Assembly (NCBI RefSeq): GCF_000766945.1 | Contig: NZ_KN266207.1 | Coordinates: forward strand, 637,290 to 701,289 | From: Cellvibrio mixtus subsp. mixtus J3-8 | GTDB lineage: Bacteria; Pseudomonadota; Gammaproteobacteria; Pseudomonadales; Cellvibrionaceae | Direction: 5' to 3' | DNA length: 64,000 bases | Shown: positions 56,833 to 64,000 of the stretch, piece after piece | How positions within the stretch are numbered: the stretch's first letter is position 1 | Layout: each line of letters opens with the position of its first letter | Notes under the pieces: model-generated | Told to the model about the DNA's origin: nothing | Seen by the model: the letters and a program-made list of their open reading frames with translations, nothing else | Databases searched by the model: none | Position numbers and translations under genes: made by a program

Positions 56833-57870
56833 CTACACTGCAACCGTGGGTGTTGTATTTTGTTTTTCGAGTAGCTGTTTTACGTCGTCGCGCGAATTGG
56901 CTTGTTCAAGTGCAGAGCTGGCTGCATCGGGATTGTAGCTAAGCATATTCCAACCATTGTGGGTTTGATCAGGAAATTCTCCTGTCCATAGTTGTGGTGT
57001 TACAGTAACAGCGCGAGTGACGACATATGTGTAATTTGTCAGCGCATGCCAGGACAAGATAATATCGGATACTTCGATATGATTATTTTCAACGTTAAAA
57101 GACACTAAAAATTCTTGCCCTATATCTTTAAAACTGAAAGGCCAATTAGCCGGGGGAGCTTTGGGAACCAAATCGTAAGAGTTGCGCACGCGAATTGTTT
57201 TATCTTGTAAGTGATAGGTTTGATCGTAAACAGTTTGCCAATTACTGCTTCCTACGCGTGGGCTGGCAAATGTGATACTGGTAATGCCCACATCCGGCAG
57301 GCTAACGGCCATATCAAGTGTAAATAAACTGGCGAGCGCACCACCGAGGCTATGGCCGGTAATAAAAATTTCTGTAGGAGGATCAGGCAGTTTGCCCAGC
57401 GCAGTAAAAATCTGCTTTTGCAAAGACGCTGGCATGGTATTTTTTTGGGTGAGGTAAATTTTATTGAAGCCATCGCCCACGTAAACGTTTTTAGGAAAGT
57501 TGCTGGAATTGTAAAACGGAATGAATGCAAGCGATGAACCGGATTCAAGGTCCAGCAGCATATCATCTACTGATGAAGTACCACGAAATGCAATTAAATA
57601 GGTATTATTTTGCGACGCTGATTGATACAGCAATGCATAACGTTCTTCTTCTCCGCTGCCCCAAATAACATCATCAAATCCGGTGAATCGTTGAAGGAAA
57701 TTAAAGCCAATACCATCAAAAATTAACGCAGGTGGCGTGTATCCAGGATTATTGGTATTGGCAAAATCTGTGTAAGCGGCTGCAGCGGCAGCGGCCAATA
57801 AATTGGCAAATGTTGGATCAAGAAATGCATTGCCTGATAAGTCCCTGGTAATGCTGGTGGCATTGCTCAT
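56833..57870 (-). CDS. Class 3-type lipase
   Basis: A 345-residue alpha/beta hydrolase of the lipase_3 family. It has YLIAFRGTSSVDDMLLDL, the nucleophile elbow TGHSLGGALAS near residue 171 with Ser catalytic, and SPRVGSSNW followed by RVRNSYDLVPKAPP containing the likely catalytic Asp. Start at 57870 has AAGGAG 7 bases upstream; a start 14 codons earlier is rejected. No classical signal peptide, so if secreted it uses another route. The Ala-rich N-terminal helix is notable. Single leftward gene. Confidence 0.85.
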   Translation of the reverse strand: MSNATSITRDLSGNAFLDPTFANLLAAAAAAAYTDFANTNNPGYTPPALIFDGIGFNFLQRFTGFDDVIWGSGEEERYALLYQSASQNNTYLIAFRGTSSVDDMLLDLESGSSLAFIPFYNSSNFPKNVYVGDGFNKIYLTQKNTMPASLQKQIFTALGKLPDPPTEIFITGHSLGGALASLFTLDMAVSLPDVGITSITFASPRVGSSNWQTVYDQTYHLQDKTIRVRNSYDLVPKAPPANWPFSFKDIGQEFLVSFNVENNHIEVSDIILSWHALTNYTYVVTRAVTVTPQLWTGEFPDQTHNGWNMLSYNPDAASSALEQANSRDDVKQLLEKQNTTPTVAV

Positions 57871-58044
57871 GGTTTGCTCCTTAACGGGAAACGGATTGGA
57901 AAAATATCGCATAGCTAAAATCCTGGGGTAGTATAGGCGATAACTGAAATGTGGTTATTACAAACAATTACGGATTCTGCGATGGGTGACCATTGCGGCA
58001 TTAAGTATTTGCCAAACGTCAAATAAAGCAGGAAGGTGAAATAA

Positions 58045-58470
58045 ATGCGTGGAAAATGTTTGTGTGAAGCAATTGAGTACAAAATTGAAGGTGAGCTTGG
58101 CCCTGTCTATAACTGTCACTGTTCAAAATGTCGCCGTTGGCATGCAGCTGCATTCAGGACCCGTGCGTCTATCAACAAAACCCAATTTGTATGGTTGAAG
58201 GGGGCTGATAATTTAACAGCGTATAAGTCTTCTGATTATGTCACCAAATTTTTTTGCAAAACCTGTGGTTCACCTTTAATCAGTACTTATGACAATAAGC
58301 CGGATATTCTGGGAATTCCCCTGGGGGGAATTGAGGGGATCGATGCTATAGAAGTGCAGGCTCATATTTTTGTTGGATCAAAAGCGAGCTGGCATACTAT
58401 TACGGATTCGGTTCCGCAATATGAAGGTTGGCCGGGTAGTGAAGATGCTGTACGCCAAACCAACCAATAA
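58045..58470 (+). CDS. GFA (glutathione-dependent formaldehyde-activating) family protein
   Basis: A 141-residue zinc protein with the GFA/CENP-V fold. The cysteine pattern is clear: Cys5 and Cys7 (GKCLCEA), Cys24/26/29 (NCHCSKC) and Cys71/74 (FFCKTCGSP). The family is typed from formaldehyde-glutathione lyase, but most members have unknown substrates. It precedes patB by 23 bases and may share its transcript. Confidence 0.88.
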   Translation: MRGKCLCEAIEYKIEGELGPVYNCHCSKCRRWHAAAFRTRASINKTQFVWLKGADNLTAYKSSDYVTKFFCKTCGSPLISTYDNKPDILGIPLGGIEGIDAIEVQAHIFVGSKASWHTITDSVPQYEGWPGSEDAVRQTNQ

Positions 58471-58493
58471 TTTTTATACGAATAGATTTGAAT

Positions 58494-59657
58494 ATGACAT
58501 TTAACTTTGATTTGCCTGTTAATCGCGAAAATACCAATTCAGTAAAATTTGATGGTCGCCAACATTATTTCGGTACGGCGGATGTATCCCCCTTATGGGT
58601 CGCGGATATGGATTTTGCTGTGCCGGAATGTGTTACCCGTGTATTGCAACAACGATTGGATCACCCGATATTTGGTTATTCTCTCTATCCTGAATCGCTC
58701 TACCAGGCGACTATTGATTGGTTTGCCCGTCGCCACCAATGGCATATTGAACGTGAATGGATTGTGATGGCGCCGGGTGTTGTACCGTCGTTGTTTGCTG
58801 CGGTACATGCTTTTGCCCGGGAAGGTGAAGGTGTGATTGTTCAATCGCCTGTTTATTTTCCTTTTTTTTCGGCAGTCACAACGAATAATCGTAAATTACT
58901 TAATAATCCTCTTCGCGAAATTAATGGCCGGTATGAAATTGATTTTGATCACCTGGAAATTTGCGCACAACAGGGCGCGCGTTTATTAATGCTGTGTACT
59001 CCCCATAACCCTGTGGGGCGAGTGTGGTCAGTTGATGAGTTAAATCAGGTGTTGGCTATTGCTCGCAGGTACAATTTAACGATTCTTTCCGATGACATCC
59101 ATTGTGATCTGGTTTATCCCGACAGTACTCACACTATGTTAGGCCGCCTGGCACAACCAGGAGATAAAATTGTTACTACTATTGCGCCGAACAAAACATT
59201 TAATATTCCCGGATTAGGCTTGTCTGCGTTGGTTATTCCCGACAAAATCCAGCGTGATGCAATGAAAAAAATATTTGAAACATTGCATGTTGGAAATAGT
59301 AATCCATTTAGTATTGCTGCCTATGAGGCTGCCTATCGCGGTGGTGAAGCATGGTTGGATGCGCTGCTGCAATATTTAAAAGCAACGCGCGATTTCGCAA
59401 CGGAATTCATCGCTCGGCAGTTACCAAGAATAAAAATGACAAAGCCTGAGGCTACCTATTTGCTGTGGCTGGATTGCCGTGAGCTGGGTTTCAATGATGC
59501 TGCGCTGCGGGATTTTTTTATCCACGAGTGCAAATTGGGTTTGAGTCCCGGCGTAGTATTTGGTGATGGCGGCAGTGGTTTTATGCGAATGAATATAGGC
59601 ACCACACGCCAATCTATTGAAAATGCATTAACGCGTATAAAAATTCATATGAAATAA
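58494..59657 (+). CDS. PatB/MalY-type cystathionine beta-lyase (aminotransferase fold)
   Basis: PLP enzyme cleaving C-S bonds of cystathionine or cysteine conjugates. Of 387 residues (E. coli MalY 390): VSPLWVADMDF near the start, MLCTPHNPVGRVW, LSDDIHCDLVY and the PLP lysine 234 in APNKTFNIPGLG. ATG 58494 is chosen; a TTG two codons earlier is in frame. MalY in E. coli also modulates MalT, but no mal genes are here. Confidence 0.9.
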   Translation: MTFNFDLPVNRENTNSVKFDGRQHYFGTADVSPLWVADMDFAVPECVTRVLQQRLDHPIFGYSLYPESLYQATIDWFARRHQWHIEREWIVMAPGVVPSLFAAVHAFAREGEGVIVQSPVYFPFFSAVTTNNRKLLNNPLREINGRYEIDFDHLEICAQQGARLLMLCTPHNPVGRVWSVDELNQVLAIARRYNLTILSDDIHCDLVYPDSTHTMLGRLAQPGDKIVTTIAPNKTFNIPGLGLSALVIPDKIQRDAMKKIFETLHVGNSNPFSIAAYEAAYRGGEAWLDALLQYLKATRDFATEFIARQLPRIKMTKPEATYLLWLDCRELGFNDAALRDFFIHECKLGLSPGVVFGDGGSGFMRMNIGTTRQSIENALTRIKIHMK

Positions 59658-59851
59658 AATTGCACACAGAATATTTTTTTATGCATTTAATCTATAGAAC
59701 TTAACTGCAAATTTTAAGCTCCGTGTAATTGTGAGGGTTTAATAAAGTTGGTGCGGATTTTGATTGTGTTTTTCAAGTGATCATTTGCTTAACGACCTGT
59801 AGGTTTATAATCACTAAGCTGAGGTGTTAGCCGGGATGTATGGAGGTCAAT

Positions 59852-60682
59852 ATGTTTGAATCAAACAAGCCCACACGCATTGGCGATATTTTGATGGAGC
59901 GAGGGCTTATCTCTCGCCCCCAATTACTCCAGGCCCTGGATTTGCAACAGGCCCGGCATTTGTTGCGCGGTGCCGATGCGCCTGAGGGATGGCACAATGA
60001 GATTGGTGAAATCCTGATTGAATTGGGTTTTATTACCCGCGACCAACTGAAAAAAAATCTCGCTCGCCAAAGTCGCATGCGCAAAACCACGCTGGCATTT
60101 ACCCTGGTGGCTCCCTTGTTTACGATGGCCTGTGGCGGCGGCGGGGGAGCAAATGCATCTACCCCGGTAGCGCCCGTTTCCAATGCGGTTTCTTCCAGCG
60201 TTGTAATACAACCTTCTTCGTCGAAGCAACCGGAATCTGCCCAGTCATCCCCCTTATCCAAGTCATCAGCACCGCCCCAATCCCCTGCTTCAAAGTCATC
60301 TTCAAGCTCACCAAAACAGCAGACGCCGTCATCTGTTTCATCGACGCCAACGAGCTCGACAAAGTCTTCCGCAAAATCATCAGCGGTGGCGAAAACGTCA
60401 GGCGCTTCATCATCGGTTAGTGTTCAAGGGCCGGTAGTGTTGTATTGGGCGGTTCCGAGCCGGCGTGAAAATGGCGCAGTGTTGGATATTAATGAGATTA
60501 GTGGCTATCAGGTTCGCTATAAGTTGCGCAATAAAGTTGATTTTACCTACGTTAATATTCCCAGCGGTTTTACTGACACTTATTATTTTGATTACCTTAA
60601 AGGTGATTACGAATTCCAGATTGCTGCTATTGATGTAAATGGAACTTATAGCCGGTTTGTACCGATTAATCCTGCCCATTGA
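59852..60682 (+). CDS. MshEN-like repeat protein with membrane segment, Ser-rich linker and Fn3-like end
   Basis: A 276-residue protein of unusual build. Residues 9-32 (RIGDILMERGLISRPQ...) and 50-73 (EIGEILIELGFITRDQ...) are two copies of the 24-residue motif of the MshEN c-di-GMP receptor domain. They are spaced by 17 residues instead of the usual 5. A membrane segment follows (TLAFTLVAPLFTMAC, 80-94). From residue 76 it reads like a lipoprotein signal (Cys94, then GGGGG). A Ser/Pro/Lys-rich linker (about 98-195) leads to a C-terminal fibronectin III-like domain (WAVPSRRENG, GYQVRYKL, FQIAAID). GGAGG 6 bases before 59852 sets the start. c-di-GMP binding is inferred. Confidence 0.7.
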   Translation: MFESNKPTRIGDILMERGLISRPQLLQALDLQQARHLLRGADAPEGWHNEIGEILIELGFITRDQLKKNLARQSRMRKTTLAFTLVAPLFTMACGGGGGANASTPVAPVSNAVSSSVVIQPSSSKQPESAQSSPLSKSSAPPQSPASKSSSSSPKQQTPSSVSSTPTSSTKSSAKSSAVAKTSGASSSVSVQGPVVLYWAVPSRRENGAVLDINEISGYQVRYKLRNKVDFTYVNIPSGFTDTYYFDYLKGDYEFQIAAIDVNGTYSRFVPINPAH

Positions 60683-60865
60683 TTGTTCCGAGGCAGTAAA
60701 TAATCTCATCTTGTTCTGAACAAAAATTTTTTAATTTGTTTTTTGCATCCTCAATTTATATTTTTCTTCGATGTGGCGCTTGGTTAGTAAATTGATTCGC
60801 ACCAGCTAAACTCCTTTTATCTCTGATTTACACACTTTTGCAGTCGGCATTGTCGGGGTGCTGCC

Positions 60866-62788
60866 ATGTCCATTACCAAAAAATTTATGTTTGCACTTGG
60901 CGCAATTTTATTGGCCGGGATTTTTCTGTGTGCCGTGAGTATTTATTTCCTGGAACGAAAATCTATCCAGGCCAATGCAAATGCTGAAAGTGAACGGATC
61001 AGCACTGAGGCATTGCATTTGCTGGGGGTTATAGATTCAGTTATGTCCGAGCGCGTAAAAAATAGTATGGCGTTGCTGCGTGAATTGGGTGGACAAATAG
61101 GTAGTGCGCGCCAGGGGGAAAGGGTGAAGGTTGGTGATCGTGATGTGCCTGATTTGTTGCTAGGTGATACTGCAATCGCTAATCAATTTACCCTTGTCGA
61201 TAAAGTCACCGCCATTATGGGCGGAACAGCAACTATTTTTTCCAAAGATGGGGCTGACTACGTACGCATATCTACCAATGTCATGACTCCTGAGGGCCGG
61301 GCAACAGGTACGGTGCTGGCGCCGCAGGGGGCAGCAATAAAGCAGATCCAGCAAAATAAAGCTTTCTATGGCCTGGTTGATATTTTGGGTAGCCCGTATT
61401 TGACCGGTTACGAACCTATTCACGATGTAAGTGGCAATGTGATCGGGGTCTGGTATGTGGGTTACAAAGCGGACTTACAGGAATTATTTACGGCGATTGA
61501 AAAAAGCCGGGTGCTGGAAAATGGTTTTGTTGCGATAAGGGATGATCTTGGTGCAACCCGTATTCACTCTACCAATATGGAAACTGCAGAGGTAGATCGC
61601 ATTATTAATTCCCGCGATCCTCAATGGCAATTAAATTCTACCCGCTTTAGTGCCTGGAATTATGAAATTATTACAGCGTATTCGCGCGCCGAAATTTCCG
61701 CGTTGGTATTTGCTTCGTCAGCGCTTACATCGTTGCTGGTATTGTTGGCCGGTTTGATAATCCTGGTAATTGTTTATCTATTGATTCAATGGGTGATTGT
61801 GCGGCCACTGCATCAAACCATTCAGCGATTGCGTGATATTGTGAGTGGTGAAGGTGATTTGACCCAACGCTTCAGATCTGGTGGAAATGATGAATTGGCG
61901 GAGCTCGCGAACGGTGTTGATGATTTGATGGACAGATTACAGGGCACCGTCAATTCGATTGCAAAATCTACGGAAGAATTATTTTTGTCGGCATCGCAAT
62001 TAAAATTAATTGCAACCCAGTCTTCACAATCTGTCACTAGGCAAAGCCAGGATATCAATAGCATCGCCAGTGCTATCTATGAAATGAGTAATGCTGCGCA
62101 ACAGGTGGCAGACCATGCTGATAACGTTGCGCAAGCTGCCACAAAAGCCCAGCAGGATGCGGAGCGGGGTTATACCAATCTACATGCGACCATCGCTTCT
62201 ACCCAGGCGCTTGCCGCCAATATAGAACAGGCGGCCAAAGGTATTGATGCATTGGCGGGAGCCAGTAATGAAATTGGTGCAGTGCTAAATGTAATTCGTT
62301 CGATTGCAGAGCAAACCAATCTGCTTGCGTTAAATGCCGCTATTGAGGCCGCGCGCGCCGGTGAGCAAGGGCGCGGTTTTGCTGTAGTGGCTGATGAGGT
62401 TCGCTCATTGGCAAGCCGCACCCAAACTTCAACGGAAGAGGTGGATAAAATGGTAAAACGATTCCAGACAAACTCGGTGCAGGCATTTGAAAAAATGCGT
62501 GTGGCGGAAGACCAGGCTCACGCTAATGTGAGTGCGGCGGGCGATTCAGGGCATTCAATCCAGCAAGTGCTTTCGGCGGTTTCCGAATTGGGTCATTTGA
62601 ATCGGGAGATTTCAGCATCCGTACATGAACAAAGCCATGTGGCCGAAGATATTAATAACAACATCACGCGCATCAATAATAACAGTGATGAAAACCATCA
62701 ACGGGTACAGGAGACATTGCTTGCCTCGGAACGGGTCGCTCGTATCACCGGTGAAATACAACGGCAGTTAGCGAACTATAAAACCTGA
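60866..62788 (+). CDS. Methyl-accepting chemotaxis protein with Cache-type sensor
   Basis: A 640-residue membrane chemoreceptor. A first membrane segment (about 8-28) precedes a periplasmic sCache_3_2-like sensor (about 35-280: [37 protein letters not shown]). A second segment (about 285-312) leads to a HAMP domain (to about 365). The signalling hairpin has the tip [16 protein letters not shown] and [14 protein letters not shown]. No C-terminal CheR pentapeptide is seen. The ligand is unknown. A terminator follows. Confidence 0.92.
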   Translation: MSITKKFMFALGAILLAGIFLCAVSIYFLERKSIQANANAESERISTEALHLLGVIDSVMSERVKNSMALLRELGGQIGSARQGERVKVGDRDVPDLLLGDTAIANQFTLVDKVTAIMGGTATIFSKDGADYVRISTNVMTPEGRATGTVLAPQGAAIKQIQQNKAFYGLVDILGSPYLTGYEPIHDVSGNVIGVWYVGYKADLQELFTAIEKSRVLENGFVAIRDDLGATRIHSTNMETAEVDRIINSRDPQWQLNSTRFSAWNYEIITAYSRAEISALVFASSALTSLLVLLAGLIILVIVYLLIQWVIVRPLHQTIQRLRDIVSGEGDLTQRFRSGGNDELAELANGVDDLMDRLQGTVNSIAKSTEELFLSASQLKLIATQSSQSVTRQSQDINSIASAIYEMSNAAQQVADHADNVAQAATKAQQDAERGYTNLHATIASTQALAANIEQAAKGIDALAGASNEIGAVLNVIRSIAEQTNLLALNAAIEAARAGEQGRGFAVVADEVRSLASRTQTSTEEVDKMVKRFQTNSVQAFEKMRVAEDQAHANVSAAGDSGHSIQQVLSAVSELGHLNREISASVHEQSHVAEDINNNITRINNNSDENHQRVQETLLASERVARITGEIQRQLANYKT

Positions 62789-62792
62789 ATAG

Positions 62793-62822
62793 AAAAATCC
62801 GGGTATGCAGCCGGATTTTTTA
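62793..62822. terminator. Bidirectional Rho-independent terminator
   Basis: A 10-bp stem AAAAATCCGG (62793-62802) with CCGGATTTTT (62811-62820), an 8-base loop and T/A runs on both sides. It lies between the convergent chemoreceptor gene and the exported unknown. Confidence 0.9.
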
Positions 62823-62847
62823 ATTGAAGAATAAATTAAACAAAAAA

Positions 62848-63717
62848 TTAATTACAGAATGTTGGATTGTATTGATAAATGAATTGGGTTTTTGTCACTG
62901 AGCTGGTTGAGTTCCAGCTGCTTAAGGTTTGTATTGCATCAAAGGATTGTTTGGCCCGGTTAACAACGGCTTTGGTGTAATCTGCGCTGGGGTCTTCGTA
63001 TTTGAATGACACTTCTACCACCACTGGCTTTTGCGAGCCGCTTGGCACACTGCTGTACCACAGGGTTACGCTTACTTCAGCATCAATAGAACCCAAGTCG
63101 ATAATTCCACCGTCATAAACCCGCTCATAAATTGATAAGTTTCCTACCAGCGATAATGTGGTTGAGTCAGCAATCCCGTAATTGGTATCAAAGCCGGGAA
63201 AGTGCACATTAATATCTTCGAAATTATTAATAGTGCGCGTATTAGGGGATGTTGTTGAGTGTCCGTAAACGATATTGAATGCGGTGCCGCTTTTGCTGCC
63301 GATATCGGCTTCGAGTTTTGTCTTTGCCTGGTTGCTGGATGCAGATAAATCTTCAAAGTCGGCAATATAGGAATCCGGGCTGCGGAATTTCAGGGTAACT
63401 TCGGACTGACCGTTTTCAATGCGATCGCGGAAAATGTAACCCAGGTCATCCAGCAAGCAGCTGCCGGCAGTATCGTAAAATTTTACAGTGCGGGTTTTAT
63501 CCAATGTCAAACTGCCGGAAACGTCACGCGCAATAGCTGACTCTACGGCTCCGGTAAAGCTTGCGAAATAATCTGCGACTTTGGTGGATTCTGTAGCCGA
63601 GGTAAACAGGGCAGGGTTTAACAGCAATTTGTATTCGCGGGTGGTCACATCCGGATTGGCCATTACAGCCGCAGGCAAGGTAAAAATACTGGCAAAGAGG
63701 AGCGGGATTTTTTTCAT
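62848..63717 (-). CDS. Exported protein of unknown function (289 aa)
   Basis: Start 63717 (MKKIPLLFASIFTLPAAVMA) gives a clean signal peptide with cleavage before NPDVTT; AAAGGAT lies upstream. An upstream in-frame start is rejected. The mature protein of about 269 residues has two cysteines (SCLLD and the final FCN) and many Ser/Thr/Asp residues, with beta-like strands. No motif is recognised. It has its own terminator and appears monocistronic. Confidence 0.75.
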   Translation of the reverse strand: MKKIPLLFASIFTLPAAVMANPDVTTREYKLLLNPALFTSATESTKVADYFASFTGAVESAIARDVSGSLTLDKTRTVKFYDTAGSCLLDDLGYIFRDRIENGQSEVTLKFRSPDSYIADFEDLSASSNQAKTKLEADIGSKSGTAFNIVYGHSTTSPNTRTINNFEDINVHFPGFDTNYGIADSTTLSLVGNLSIYERVYDGGIIDLGSIDAEVSVTLWYSSVPSGSQKPVVVEVSFKYEDPSADYTKAVVNRAKQSFDAIQTLSSWNSTSSVTKTQFIYQYNPTFCN

Positions 63718-63899
63718 GGATGATCCTTTCGGGTTAACAATGAGGAGCTCCGAACCTAGCATTCCTGTATGACAATTCCCTGAAAGCCGTATGACGGTTT
63801 AGTGATGCGGGTTTTTATAACCATCTACTACATGCAAAACGCTCGCTAAACCCCTACAATAGCCGCCTTTTTTCTGTCCCCCGGACTTCATGAGCCTTT

Positions 63900-64000
63900 A
63901 TGACCGTAAATTCCTTTGATCCAAGCCAAACCACTACCCTGGATACCCCTGCCAAAACCCTGGCCAGTCAGGTGCAATCCGGTGGCAATAAAGGAAATAC
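63900..64000 (+). CDS. 5' end of an unidentified gene, cut by the window edge
   Basis: An open frame from ATG 63900 runs to the edge, encoding MTVNSFDPSQTTTLDTPAKT and then LASQVQSGGNKGN. Too little is present to name it. A TACAAT -10-like element lies at 63855-63860. A nearby ATG at 63890 ends after nine codons and is rejected. Confidence 0.4.
   Translation, partial: MTVNSFDPSQTTTLDTPAKTLASQVQSGGNKGN

Noticed and set aside
60077-60682. Start of the Fn3-like lipoprotein at the internal ATG 60077
   Set aside because: This would give a plausible lipoprotein signal, but there is no ribosome site before it, while GGAGG precedes 59852; kept as the alternative explanation for the fusion.

Overview
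The window looks like chromosome from a free-living gammaproteobacterium of the Cellvibrio type. This is inferred from protein flavour: the smc-zipA-ligA order, System I cytochrome c maturation, a tRNA-Pro/Arg/His cluster, Pseudomonas-like housekeeping proteins, and serine-rich linkers of the kind common in Cellvibrionaceae exported proteins. No 16S gene is present to prove it. Coding density is high. I see no insertion sequence, prophage, CRISPR array or rRNA operon.

Layout. 1-5 kb is leftward: an RNA-modification operon (truC, rsuA, rsmC with stop/start overlaps), folD and a tRNA cluster. 5-6.4 kb is a strand switch with a flavin reductase and an AT-rich gap carrying several DnaA-box matches. 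6.4-22 kb is mainly rightward: gpsA-DUF4389-sixA, a hydrolase, an OmpA-like protein, folE (leftward), prmB-aroC, an MFS transporter with an omega-amidase, a 5'-nucleotidase, cysB, then a photolyase operon (DUF523/DUF1722, MerR, NTF2-like, phr) preceded by two tandem operator-like palindromes. 22-25.3 kb is leftward: a sulfurtransferase and a fliK/flhB-like pair. 25.5-33.6 kb holds the whole ccm set, split into ccmABCDEFG and ccmHI by a small ORF and two opposing tRNA genes. 33.9-43.3 kb is smc, zipA, ligA, a lipoprotein, hemB and small unknowns. 43.3-49.2 kb encodes an MksFEB/JetABC condensin without its usual nuclease partner. 49.3-64 kb is more accessory: a response regulator, a DUF815 ATPase, ovothiol synthase ovoA, a DHFR-like protein, a secreted nuclease, a glycosyltransferase, a lipase, a GFA protein, a PatB/MalY lyase, a probable c-di-GMP-sensing membrane protein, a chemoreceptor and a secreted unknown.

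How the genes work together. The ccm genes mature c-type cytochromes. smc, zipA, ligA and mksFEB serve chromosome organisation, division and repair. phr and its MerR regulator form a probable light/UV-response unit, and ovoA adds redox protection. The best candidates for something new are the two MerR operators at 17350-17415, the MshEN-membrane-Ser-rich-Fn3-like protein at 59852-60682, and the DnaA-box cluster at 6005-6330. Coordinates and motifs were read by eye; family assignments rest on recognised motifs and were not confirmed by searches.
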